10,337 nt of DNA from Pelagophyceae sp. CCMP2097 (taxonomy: Eukaryota > Sar > Pelagophyceae). The notes below the pieces were generated by a model, which saw nothing but the letters and a program-made list of their open reading frames with translations, did not search any database and was not told where the DNA came from. Where the stretch lies: the NCBI GenBank assembly GCA_026770575.1, contig MU657571.1:35950-46286 (forward strand). The letters are read 5' to 3'. A program made the position numbers and the translations under genes. Shown here piece by piece: positions 1 to 6,285 of the stretch (positions within the stretch are counted from its first letter, which is position 1; every line of letters begins with the position of its first letter).

Positions 1-87
1 GCCCCTGGTAATCCTTCAATCAAAGGACCCGAAGGGCCCTTGCCGTAAACTGACGTTGAATAAACGGCAAGGACCCTTCGGGTCCTC
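1..87 (-). mobile_element. Module Y, copy 0 (right-hand end, cut by the window edge)
   Basis: These bases match the right-hand ends of the complete Y copies at 1897-2372 and 5810-6285 almost base for base. They include the spacer starting CCCCTGGTAATCC and the two hairpin arms. Only the last part of the element lies in the window; its tRNA-like part would be to the left. Minus orientation is assigned because the pol III-type B box of the complete copies reads on that strand. The flank after base 87 begins AATAAATC, as it does after the copy at 5810-6285. Confidence 0.75.
24..86 (-). repeat. Y hairpin, copy 0
   Basis: Two 23-nt inverted arms (24-46 and 64-86) surround a 17-nt spacer. They pair at 22 of 23 positions. 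The exception is C/A on the plus strand, which is G/U on the minus strand, so a minus-strand RNA would be paired throughout. Confidence 0.8.
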
Positions 88-430
88 AATAAATCCTCTC
101 TTAAGCACTTCGTTGATAGGAATTCCTAGTGAGCTGGGCGGGATTAATTCCGACCTTTCTCAGAAAGCACAATTTCTGCGTTTTTTTGCGCAAAATATCT
201 CAGTAAGGCATTTTTAGGTTTGAGTCAAATCTGACAAATTTCTTAATGAGATATTTACAAAAGTGGCCTCGACCAGCAAATTGAATGCGGGAGGGTGCTG
301 CACAGCCGGGGGAGCCAGAGGGGACGGGATCGAACTGTCCAGCCAGTGAACACCGGGCTCGTTCCAAGGTTTCACGTGCGATAGACTCTATCCACCTAGG
401 GATGCGGTTGACATCTATCTTCATTTTGTT
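88..430. other. AT-rich non-coding stretch
   Basis: No gene is recognised here. It starts with AATAAATC joined directly to CTCTCTTAAG (96-105), two strings that bound module Z elsewhere in the window. It also holds the inverted repeat at 193-256 and a 10-bp palindrome, AGGAATTCCT, near 119. Confidence 0.5.
193..256. repeat. 15-bp inverted repeat with inner stem
   Basis: Arms 193-207 (AAATATCTCAGTAAG) and 242-256 match at 14 of 15 positions across a 34-nt spacer. The spacer contains a second small stem, GTCA (224-227) with TGAC (232-235). It could be the foot of a small transposon or an RNA stem. No target-site duplication was recognised. Confidence 0.5.
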
Positions 431-474
431 AACATGGATTGGAGCTGGAGAGGCGGTGCGTCGTGGGATCTTGA

Positions 475-726
475 GAGGGGGTGTGCGCCGTCGGAGACGT
501 GCAGCAGCGCGGGGACCGCGATGCCAACAAAACGCGGCGGCGGCTCCGCAGCGAGCCGGAGAGGCAGACATGCGAGGAGCGGCACCTCTACGACGCCATC
601 GAGGCGGCGCGCTCTATGCGAGCGCGCCCGGCGGCTGCGCGGCGCGGGCGCGGGCGCGGTCGTTTGCGCGGTCGGCCCGGACGAGCTCGGCGCGCCTTTG
701 TCCGAGGTCCCAGAGCATGTCCATGA
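475..726 (+). other. Short coding-like stretch, possible exon or gene remnant
   Basis: The frame is open from after a TGA at 472-474 to a TGA at 724-726. From about 481 to 640 the third codon positions are nearly all G or C, while second positions are much poorer, which is the signature of plus-strand coding in a GC-rich genome. The translation there is charged and helix-like (…EERHLYDAIEAARSMRARP…) and turns into an Arg/Gly-rich low-complexity tail after about 650. The only in-frame ATG is late, at about 616, so if real this would be an internal or last exon, or a remnant. It meets the minus-strand frame 614-1090 tail to tail. No family is recognised. Confidence 0.25.
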
Positions 727-1090
727 CGAGGGCGTGCGCGTCTTTCTTGCGGCGGACGCGCCGCGCGCCGGCGCCGGCGCCGAGATTGCTCGACGAGTCT
801 GAGTCGCTGGAGACGTCGTCGAAGGAGACGAACGCCCCGCACACGCCGTCGACGTCGCTATCGTCGCCGCACTCGGACGCGGGCCGGCGGCGCTGCGCAG
901 CGGGGGCCGCGTCCGCCGCGACCGCGCGGCGCTTCTGCGCGGCACCGCTCGGGGGCCGCTCGGACCGGCCCGCAAGGGCCGAAGATACCCTTTGGCCCTC
1001 CGATTCGACGCGGCGCTGCGGCGGCGCGGGAGCCGCGATTGCCGCCACGCGCGGCCGTGCGCGGCCGGCGGAGGGCGCCCCGAAGCGCAT
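614..1090 (-). CDS. Hypothetical protein with an acidic Ser/Asp patch, 158 aa
   Basis: The start is the first in-frame ATG (complement of 1088-1090); the stop is TAG at 614-616. In the central part almost every codon ends in G or C, first positions are intermediate and second positions poorest, which supports coding on this strand rather than on the overlapping plus-strand frames. Residues 1-75 are Ala/Pro/Arg-rich and probably disordered. An acidic patch follows (GDDSDVDGVCGAFVSFDDV then SSDSDSSS). Next comes a basic run (RRVRRKKDAHALVMDMLWDL) and an Arg/Ala-rich end. Acidic and basic patches of this sort occur in nuclear or nucleic-acid-associated proteins, but no domain is recognised. The reading frame runs upstream past the ATG, so a 5' exon is possible, and the short Ala/Arg-rich end may mean the 3' part is lost. 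It could be a gene fragment among repeats. Confidence 0.45.
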   Translation of the reverse strand: MRFGAPSAGRARPRVAAIAAPAPPQRRVESEGQRVSSALAGRSERPPSGAAQKRRAVAADAAPAAQRRRPASECGDDSDVDGVCGAFVSFDDVSSDSDSSSNLGAGAGARRVRRKKDAHALVMDMLWDLGQRRAELVRADRANDRARARAAQPPGALA

Positions 1091-1130
1091 GGCGCCGGCC
1101 ACGCGTGTGCGGGAACTGCAACTCGGGTAA

Positions 1131-1896
1131 TTGCGCAATCCACAACCTTCTAATAGACCCGCTTCTCAAAATTACGATTCTCGAATTGAGACAAACTGTT
1201 TGATGGAGTCGACGCGTCTCGACGCGAGCTTTCACGATCCGTCAACTTTAGCTCCGCGGGCGGGGTCCGCGCTGAGATACTCGCGCCCAAAGTTTAACGG
1301 AATGTCGTTTTTAAATTTTGGCAATTTGACTTTGGAACATGCGTGCAGTACTTAAGATTTGATATGAACCTCCCGAGGCGCGATTATCGAGCGCAGCGAG
1401 CCAAGTTTCGCCCAAACGAACGCACAAAAGTGGGGCTGCCGAGCCTCGGCCCGACGGCCTTCCCCGAGCCGGCAGGCGAGGTCTGGCGGCGGCGCGCGCA
1501 CGCGCGATACGTCCCGGCCCCCTGACCGCATCGCGAAGTTAGAGCGCTTCAGGCGAGACCATTTTCGGACACACCGAAAACAGCCCGCGCGCCTCCAGGG
1601 GAAAGGAGGCTCGCGGTTCCGGGGTATAGGCGCCGTGGCGCGTCCGTCGCGACACTCCTGGCCCCAGGGGACGTCGGTGCGCGGCTGGGCGGTGCCTCCT
1701 AGTTCGGAGTTTGAGAGCAAAAGCCAAGTTCGGCCCGGTAACCCAAGCTAAGTCCGGTAAGGCTTTTTACACGAGCGGCTTAAAATTTATTCAGCGATTT
1801 CGGCTCGCTGCGCTCGAAAAGCGCTTCTACTTCTAAAAAACGCACGAATATCTGCTAAGAGGGGCGCAGGATTTAATTTGACCAATAGATAAATAA
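1131..1896. other. Stretch without a convincing gene
   Basis: Bases 1131-1340 and 1740-1896 are of mixed composition and show no coding signal. Bases 1370-1720 are GC-rich and open on both strands. A plus frame (1343-1525) has strong third-position GC over 1430-1523, but the overlapping minus frame over the same bases is almost as good. Neither product resembles a known family, so no gene is called. Confidence 0.4.
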
Positions 1897-2076
1897 TATT
1901 ACAAGAGCACGCTAGAGGCACACGGAGGACTCGACTTCGAGCGAAGGATACAGACAAATCCCGTTGCAATGCCCACGTAAGTAATTAAAATTATTTAACT
2001 AATCGCTAAACCTTCAAATCCTCCTTATCTTTATTTTTTTATTTCTTATTGAGCTATTTCTTTTTTGTTTTTTGCG

Positions 2077-2198
2077 CGGCCGACCAGATTCGAAACTGTG
2101 ACCAAAAACTTATTCTATGATGATTCCAATGAGGCTCCTGCTCGACCTCAACTCCAAATTTTAGCCATCGCATCAACCACCAATCGCTGAATCGGCCG
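2077..2198 (-). repeat. tRNA-derived segment of Y, copy 1
   Basis: On the minus strand this 122-nt stretch begins CGGCCGA and ends TCGGCCG, a perfect 7-bp acceptor-like closure. The B box is AGTTTCGAATC, one step worse than in the other copies. The D-arm region is only loosely A-box-like, and the T stem and anticodon stem do not form properly. It is therefore a decayed tRNA derivative and not a working tRNA gene. Confidence 0.6.
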
Positions 2199-2246
2199 AG
2201 TTGCTGCCCTTTTCTTCCCAAAGGCGGAACCTCGCGGATCTACCCG

Positions 2247-2282
2247 GGGACGGACGTAAGGACAGACAGACGGACAGACAAA
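2247..2282 (+). repeat. Imperfect GACA/GACG tetranucleotide repeat
   Basis: A degenerate run of GGAC and GACA units sits between the tRNA-like part and the hairpin of Y. The same place in the other complete copy (6171-6193) is a cleaner ACAG run, so this is a shared, length-variable piece of the element. Confidence 0.65.
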
Positions 2283-2308
2283 ATTGCCCCTGGTAATCCT
2301 TCAATCAA

Positions 2309-2371
2309 AGGACCCGAAGGGCCCTTGCCGTAAACTGACGTTGATTAAACGGCAAGGACCCTTCGGGTCCT
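2309..2371 (-). repeat. Y hairpin, copy 1
   Basis: Arms 2309-2331 and 2349-2371 pair at 22 of 23 positions, with the same single C/A position as in the other copies. The 17-nt spacer differs from the other copies at one base. Confidence 0.8.
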
Positions 2372-2402
2372 CAAAAATCATTTAAACTTATCGCTTAATT
2401 TG

Positions 2403-2521
2403 CGGCCGACCAGATTCGAACCCGCGACCACCTTCTTCTTCTATGATGATTCCAATGAGGCTCCTGCTCGACCTCTATTCCCAATAGCGATCGTATCAAC
2501 CGTCAATCGCTGAATCGGCCA
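2403..2521 (-). repeat. Solo tRNA-like repeat, 119 bp
   Basis: This is a third relative of the tRNA-like part of Y, about 30 bp after copy 1 ends and without its own hairpin or tetranucleotide tract. On the minus strand the B box is a good GGTTCGAATCT. The acceptor-like ends are TGGCCGA and TCGGCCG, so the outermost pair is a U-G wobble. It shows that the tRNA-like part can stand apart from the rest of Y. Confidence 0.6.
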
Positions 2522-2736
2522 TGCGCCGCGACGTCGCCAGCGTTTCTTAAAAGGCCCTTCACCCCTCGAAAAACTGGCTGCACTTGTAGGCCTAATTCGG
2601 TCACGTTTGGCGAATATGGTCACGTTAAGGCGATATTTACTTTAATCGATCAAACAGTCGGCGCGGAGGGCAGGCGAAGCGCAGGGAGCAGAGAAACAGG
2701 AGAGCGCGAAGAGAAGCGGCGGGCGGTGTCAGTCAT
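2522..2736. other. Spacer with a short tandem repeat
   Basis: No gene is seen. The stretch holds the two-unit direct repeat at 2599-2637 and a purine-rich run (about 2660-2720). Confidence 0.4.
2599..2637. repeat. Two-copy tandem repeat, about 19-20 bp
   Basis: GGTCACGTTTGGCGAATAT (2599-2617) is followed directly by GGTCACGTTAAGGCGATATT (2618-2637). The two units differ by a few bases and one indel. Confidence 0.6.
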
Positions 2737-2982
2737 CTAGCAGTGCCGGCCGTTAGGCCGCTGGACGTAAGGTCCCTGTCGGAAGACGTAGGCCTGCTGG
2801 CGCGCGGCGTATTGGCGCCGAGCCTGTGCGGCAAAGAAGCAGCTCGACGGCGCGTGGCGCGGCTCGCCGACGGCGTCGAGTTGCGTGACGTTAGGCGATA
2901 GGACGCACCCACTCTTTTCGTGCGACTCGTGTGAGACTGCGGTCCACCTCCGGGGCCGCAGCCGACCGTCTCGGGGCCGCAT
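2737..2982 (-). CDS. C-terminal part of an unknown protein (likely last exon)
   Basis: The minus-strand frame ends at TAG (2737-2739). From about 2935 down to the stop most codons end in G or C, while second positions are near half GC. The product has balanced, non-repetitive composition: …SHESHEKSGCVLSPNVTQL… and a Gln/Tyr/Arg-rich end …ARRQYAARQQAYVFRQ…. This reads as genuine coding sequence and not as a shadow frame. The in-frame ATG at 2980-2982 lies inside the minisatellite and is an unconvincing start. The frame stays open a little beyond it, so an upstream exon joined by splicing is more likely. No family is recognised and no membrane segment is seen. Confidence 0.4.
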   Translation of the reverse strand: MRPRDGRLRPRRWTAVSHESHEKSGCVLSPNVTQLDAVGEPRHAPSSCFFAAQARRQYAARQQAYVFRQGPYVQRPNGRHC

Positions 2983-3440
2983 CAGTGCAGGCAGCGCACG
3001 AGGACCGCCCGGGGGGCGCCTCGGACCGTCCGGGGGCGTCTACAGACCGCCTCCGGGGGGCGTCTACAGACTGCCTCCGGGGCCGCAGCCGACCGTCTCG
3101 GAGCCGCAGGCCCTTCCAAGGACCGCATCCGACTGTGAGTCGAACGAGAACCGCCCAGGAGGCGCGTCGCAACGCCCGGGGGGCATCGAGGACCGCCTCC
3201 GGGGCCGAAGAGGACCGCCTCCGTCAGACCGCGGGCCGTCTCGAGGGCGCCTCGTGGCTGTCTCGGGGCCGGGGGGTGTCCCTCGACGACTGCCCTTTTC
3301 GGGAAGCGTCTGGGGCCGTCGAGGGTCCAAAGAGGACTGCCCTTTTCAGGGGTCGCCTGGGGCTGTCGACGGGGCCGCATCGGGCCGTCGACTGGCCGCA
3401 TCAGGCCGTCGACGGGGCCGCCGCAGGACCGTCCCCGGCG
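2966..3440. repeat. GC-rich degenerate minisatellite
   Basis: Imperfect units starting GACCG and carrying CTCCGGGGCCG or CGGGGGGCGTC recur every 21-24 bp. They are clearest at 3000-3110 and 3186-3230. Later units diverge into GGCCGTCGAC and GACTGCCCTTTTC variants. Because many units are near 21 bp, several frames on both strands stay open for hundreds of bases, giving repeated peptides such as DRLRGAST or GGVYRPPP. The open frames are best explained by the repeat and not by selection for protein. Confidence 0.6.
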
Positions 3441-3577
3441 CTCGTCGCGGTGGCATTCGGCGCCCACAGGGCCTCTTTCGCACACGTGGGCCCTTCCTGG
3501 GCACCGTGTGCGCTCCGCTGGAGCCCAGGTCACCCGTGAGTCGCGCTCGCACCGGAGACGCCCGTCTTTCCGCATGA

Positions 3578-3811
3578 CGGCCACACAGCTTCGAGCGGGA
3601 CGACCCATCGCACCAGGATTGGCAGCCTGCAACACCCGCGTCGACGACGCGAGGCTACGGTGGCAGCGTGGCAGAGCGCGCGAGTCGGAAGCGAGCGAAG
3701 GATGACCGCAAGGCGGCCAAGGCGCGAGCAAAACAAGCCGCCGATTCTACCGGGTCAATCGCACTATACCTTGGGATCACGACGAGCGCAAAAAAACTTG
3801 CTGGAGCATAA
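3578..3811 (+). other. Possible basic C-terminal exon, weak
   Basis: After a TGA at 3575-3577 this frame is open to TAA at 3809-3811 but has no ATG. The later part is a charged, helix-like run (AERASRKRAKDDRKAAKARA) followed by a short neutral tail ending SAKKLAGA. Third-position GC is only slightly above the other positions, so coding support is poor. It could be a last exon of a plus-strand gene or chance. No family is recognised. Confidence 0.15.
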
Positions 3812-4570
3812 GGTGCCCCCCTCCGACGGCCTCTGGAGGCAACCTCAGGCGCCGGCGGCGCCGGCGGGTCCTGCGGCGCCCATTTTTTCCTTTTTTCCTT
3901 TATTGGGCGAGCGTCGAGGCACCCTTCAAGTGTCCGATTTTGGGACACTGTTGAATTGGATTATCACAGGAAATTGTTAAACTTATTTTGCTCTTGAATG
4001 ATGAGTGGCGCCACGCCAACCACTACCGCGAGACGCCCTGAAGGCGTTTTTTTGGCTTTTTCATGAACTATCCTTATTTTGGCGAATATCTGCGAAAGCT
4101 TCTTAATTTAGTAGTTAATCAAGTCCAAACCTTAGTGCCCAAATTAAAAGTCGATAAGATAAAGACGCCAAGGACAGTTCGCACAACTTGAACAGCCGTG
4201 ATGGGGCACTGCGCTCGATCACGACTGTCCAAGTTGTGCGACCTTCCCTTGCTTCCTTTAGTGGTTTTTGATTTTTCGCGGTTTGGGAAGTTTCTTCTTC
4301 GCGCGCTGGTCTCCGAGGCGGCGACTAGTACGACTGGAGGGGGCGCAAGAGCGCGCGCGCTAAAATAGTTATCTTTGACGATTTCTGTTGTGCAACTTGA
4401 AATTTGACATTGGGAGATTTTGAAGAGGTACCGTGTGTGTTATTCAGTTGCGAGGGTCACAGAAAGGGCCTCCGTTTCAAAGTGGCCAAGCATGTGCTCC
4501 GACTTTGAATAGCTTGGTTGACTTCCCAAGCTTCACAGACAAGCTCTTGTAATTAAGAAAGCTTTTGTTT
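3812..4570. other. Long non-coding stretch
   Basis: No gene is supported. The stretch holds a GGCGCC-rich patch (3850-3882), a 5-bp GC hairpin followed by seven T (4033-4053), the strong inverted repeat at 4179-4241 and otherwise unremarkable mixed sequence. Confidence 0.5.
4179..4241 (-). repeat. 24-bp inverted repeat, hairpin-forming
   Basis: Arms 4179-4202 and 4218-4241 are separated by 15 nt and pair at 22 of 24 positions. Both exceptions are A/C on the plus strand and so become G-U wobbles on the minus strand. The sequence is unrelated to the Y hairpin. No gene overlaps it. Confidence 0.65.
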
Positions 4571-4775
4571 TAGAATGTTGGCAGTTGCAACGATCCAGGG
4601 CCTTTAACTATTGCGCACAACCCCCCCCCCCCTCCGAGCGTGTTTGGGGGCTTACAGGGCAGGTCTGGGGCTAGGCTGGGCCCTGTCAAAGCGGCTGCGT
4701 CACCGGCATCCGACTTGGGGCTGCAGAGGACGCGGAATCTCAAAGGCTTGCGGAAACAAGCTAAAACAGGAGCTA
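4571..4775 (+). repeat. Module X, copy 1
   Basis: This matches 5601-5809 from a shared GTTGGCAGTTGC to AAGCTAAAAC. It includes the G-rich stretch GTGTTTGGGGGCTTA and the block CTTGGGGCTGCAG. This copy has a run of 12 C (4621-4632) where copy 2 reads CCACTGGGGGCCCC. No shared reading frame is seen. It passes directly into module Z at 4776, without Y in between. Confidence 0.7.
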
Positions 4776-4908
4776 AATAAATCTTATCCTTAGTGTGATT
4801 TTAGTTTTTTTCTTCGGGCCTGATCTCCCCGAACCCACCGATGGGACGTGTTTTGGATATCAGGAAAAAGCTAAAATGTACGTAGTTTTCAATAATACCA
4901 CTTTTTGA

Positions 4909-5296
4909 AGCCCCTGGAAGCCAAAATCAAACAGAGCGACGAGGAGGCTGGTTCGATGGCAATTTCGGCTACCGACGCGCAAGGCGGGGATAAGCTCCCC
5001 CGCCTTTCAAGGCGTGGTAACGGAGGCGCTTCAAAATCTGCCCTTTCGGCTTCTTTGGTTGGCTCTCGCCTATCGCCAAGGACTTATTCGCCTCACGTCA
5101 TGTTTTTTCGATCCTTTTGGGGGGGATCGGATTTAAATTACACCTTTTTTAACTTTTTTGTTACCAGTTGGAATTCGCTCAACCAAACGATTGCGGGCCT
5201 GTTTTCGCCCCGCGGTGCCGCGTGCAAAGTTGCCATCGAACAAGTGTCTTAGTTGACGCGGTAGGCGATTTCCGTGATAGCGTTTCCAGGGGTGTT
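4909..5296. mobile_element. MITE-like insertion inside module Z copy 1
   Basis: An 8-bp direct repeat, CTTTTTGA, lies on both sides (4901-4908 and 5297-5304). Just inside are inverted ends, CCCCTGGAAGC (4911-4921) and its near complement (5282-5292, 10 of 11). The matching place in Z copy 2 (near 6462-6470, ACCTTTCGACG) has no insert, so it serves as the empty site. Eight-bp duplications fit hAT- or Mutator-like transposons, but the end sequence does not settle which. The insert is 388 bp with no convincing protein, so it would be non-autonomous. It contains nested GC hairpins at 4981-5014. Confidence 0.6.
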
Positions 5297-5575
5297 CTTT
5301 TTGACGACACTGTAGGCGGCGGGGAGGGGGCGACGGCTAGGGATTCTTATACATTATCGACACAGTTTTCGGTGCTGAGTCCGCCTGGCTACTCAGTTTC
5401 TTCGTGGGCGCCAAGCCTGGAGAGATACCGACCTAAATTGCCTAGACGCGGCCGAATAAAAAAATAAAGCTCGCCACGCGATTCTACTCCCCAAACTACC
5501 CAGGAGATGCACCAATCTCCCAGCGAATTAAGGAGTGCAACACCGCGGCCCGGGCAGCCAACATTCTTTTTAAAA

Positions 5576-5593
5576 CGCTCTCTTAAGAGAGCG
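5576..5593. repeat. 18-bp perfect palindrome at the Z-X junction
   Basis: CGCTCTCTTAAGAGAGCG reads the same on both strands and is followed by A and seven T. The equivalent point in Z copy 2 (6735-6752) keeps only the left half (CGCTCTCTTAAG) and then diverges. Confidence 0.7.
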
Positions 5594-5600
5594 ATTTTTT

Positions 5601-5809
5601 TAGACTGTTGGCAGTTGCCGTTGAACGATCCAGGGCCTTTCGCCATTGCGCACCACTGGGGGCCCCTCCGAGCGTGTTTGGGGGCTTATAGGGCGGGTCT
5701 GGGGCAGGGCTGGGCCTTGCCAAAGCGGATGCGTCTCCGGCGCCCGACTTGGGGCTGCAGAAGACGCGGAATCTCAATGGCTTGCGGAAACAAGCTAAAA
5801 CGGGAACTA
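5601..5809 (+). repeat. Module X, copy 2
   Basis: This is the second copy of the segment at 4571-4775, with the same order of G-rich and CTGCAG-containing blocks and a few small indels. It runs into Y copy 2 at 5810. Confidence 0.7.
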
Positions 5810-5985
5810 TATTACAAGAGCGCGCCGGAGGCACACGGAGGACCCGAAGGATACAGCCAAATCCCATTGCAATGCCCACGTAAATAATTGAAATTATTTA
5901 ACTAATCGCTGAACTTTCAAATCCTCCTTATCTTTATTTTTATTATTTTATTTCTTATTGAGCTATTTATTTTTTCTTTTTTTTG

Positions 5986-6107
5986 CGGCCGACCAGATTC
6001 GAACCTGTGACCAAAAACTTCTTCTATGATGATTCCAATGAGGCTCCTGCTCGACCTCAACTCCCAATTTTAGCAATCGCATCAACCACCAATCGCTGAA
6101 TCGGCCG
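5986..6107 (-). repeat. tRNA-derived segment of Y, copy 2
   Basis: This is 122 nt on the minus strand, with CGGCCGA and TCGGCCG forming a perfect 7-bp closure and an internal B box GGTTCGAATCT. The A-box area (TTCAGCGATTGGTGG) is approximate. It is too long for a plain tRNA, and no clean anticodon arm is seen. A pol III promoter role is inferred. Confidence 0.6.
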
Positions 6108-6170
6108 AGTTGCTGCCCTTTTCTTCCCAAAGGTGGAACCTCACGGATGGACCCGGCGACAGACAAACGG

Positions 6171-6193
6171 ACAGACAGACAGACAGACAGACA
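6171..6193 (+). repeat. (ACAG)n microsatellite
   Basis: Nearly six perfect ACAG units (23 nt) lie between the tRNA-like part and the hairpin of Y copy 2. Confidence 0.85.
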
Positions 6194-6221
6194 TAATTGC
6201 CCCTGGTAATCCTTCAATCAA

Positions 6222-6284
6222 AGGACCCGAAGGGCCCTTGCCGTAAACTGACGTTGAATAAACGGCAAGGACCCTTCGGGTCCT
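6222..6284 (-). repeat. Y hairpin, copy 2
   Basis: Arms 6222-6244 and 6262-6284 pair at 22 of 23 positions over a 17-nt spacer. They are identical to copy 0 in both arms. Confidence 0.8.
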
Positions 6285-6285
6285 C

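Larger units (their letters stand above)
1897..2372 (-). mobile_element. Module Y, copy 1 (complete, 476 bp)
   Basis: This copy aligns end to end with 5810-6285: both run from TATTACAAGAG to GGGTCCTC and are 476 bp long. Small differences include an extra stretch near 1930 in this copy. In minus-strand order it has the long hairpin (2309-2371), an imperfect tetranucleotide repeat (about 2247-2282), a tRNA-like region (2077-2198), an A-rich stretch (about 1990-2076) and a unique end. No long open frame is shared by the copies. A pol III-like region plus an A-rich tract points to a non-autonomous, SINE-like element, but a hairpin leader ahead of the tRNA part is not the usual SINE layout. The flanks do not show a clear target-site duplication. 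Confidence 0.7.
4776..5600 (+). repeat. Module Z, copy 1, interrupted by an insertion
   Basis: This aligns to Z copy 2 (6286-6750) through AATAAATCTTATCCTTAG, the block around ATGTACGTAGTTTTCAATAA (4876-4895), the GGCGGCGGGGAGGGGG block near 5315 and the long conserved tail from 5350 to 5587. A 388-bp insertion (4909-5296) splits it. It lacks the left arm of the perfect inverted repeat found in copy 2. Confidence 0.7.
5810..6285 (-). mobile_element. Module Y, copy 2 (complete, 476 bp)
   Basis: This is the best-preserved copy. In minus-strand order it has the hairpin (6222-6284), the ACAG repeat (6171-6193), the tRNA-like part (5986-6107), an A-rich stretch (about 5882-5985) and a unique end. 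It lies between X and Z exactly where the first array unit has X and Z joined directly (4775/4776), so the window holds both a filled and an empty version of the site. No protein frame is shared with copy 1. The right flank AATAAATC is the first sequence of Z. Confidence 0.75.

Noticed and set aside
285..1130. An 846-bp plus-strand open frame
   Set aside because: It has no ATG at its start, its translation is Arg/Ala/Ser low complexity, and codon-position GC bias over 650-1090 favours the minus strand.
2885..3577. A 230-codon plus-strand protein through the minisatellite
   Set aside because: The lack of stops follows from the roughly 21-bp repeat, other frames are equally open, and no non-repetitive coding signal supports it.
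4033..4053. A GC hairpin followed by seven T, like a bacterial terminator
   Set aside because: The stem is only 5 bp, no gene ends upstream of it, and the window is eukaryotic in character.
5986..6107. A functional tRNA gene, possibly with an intron
   Set aside because: The acceptor-like closure and B box are good, but the T stem has mismatches, no anticodon arm can be drawn and the length is 122 nt. A tRNA-derived repeat fits better.
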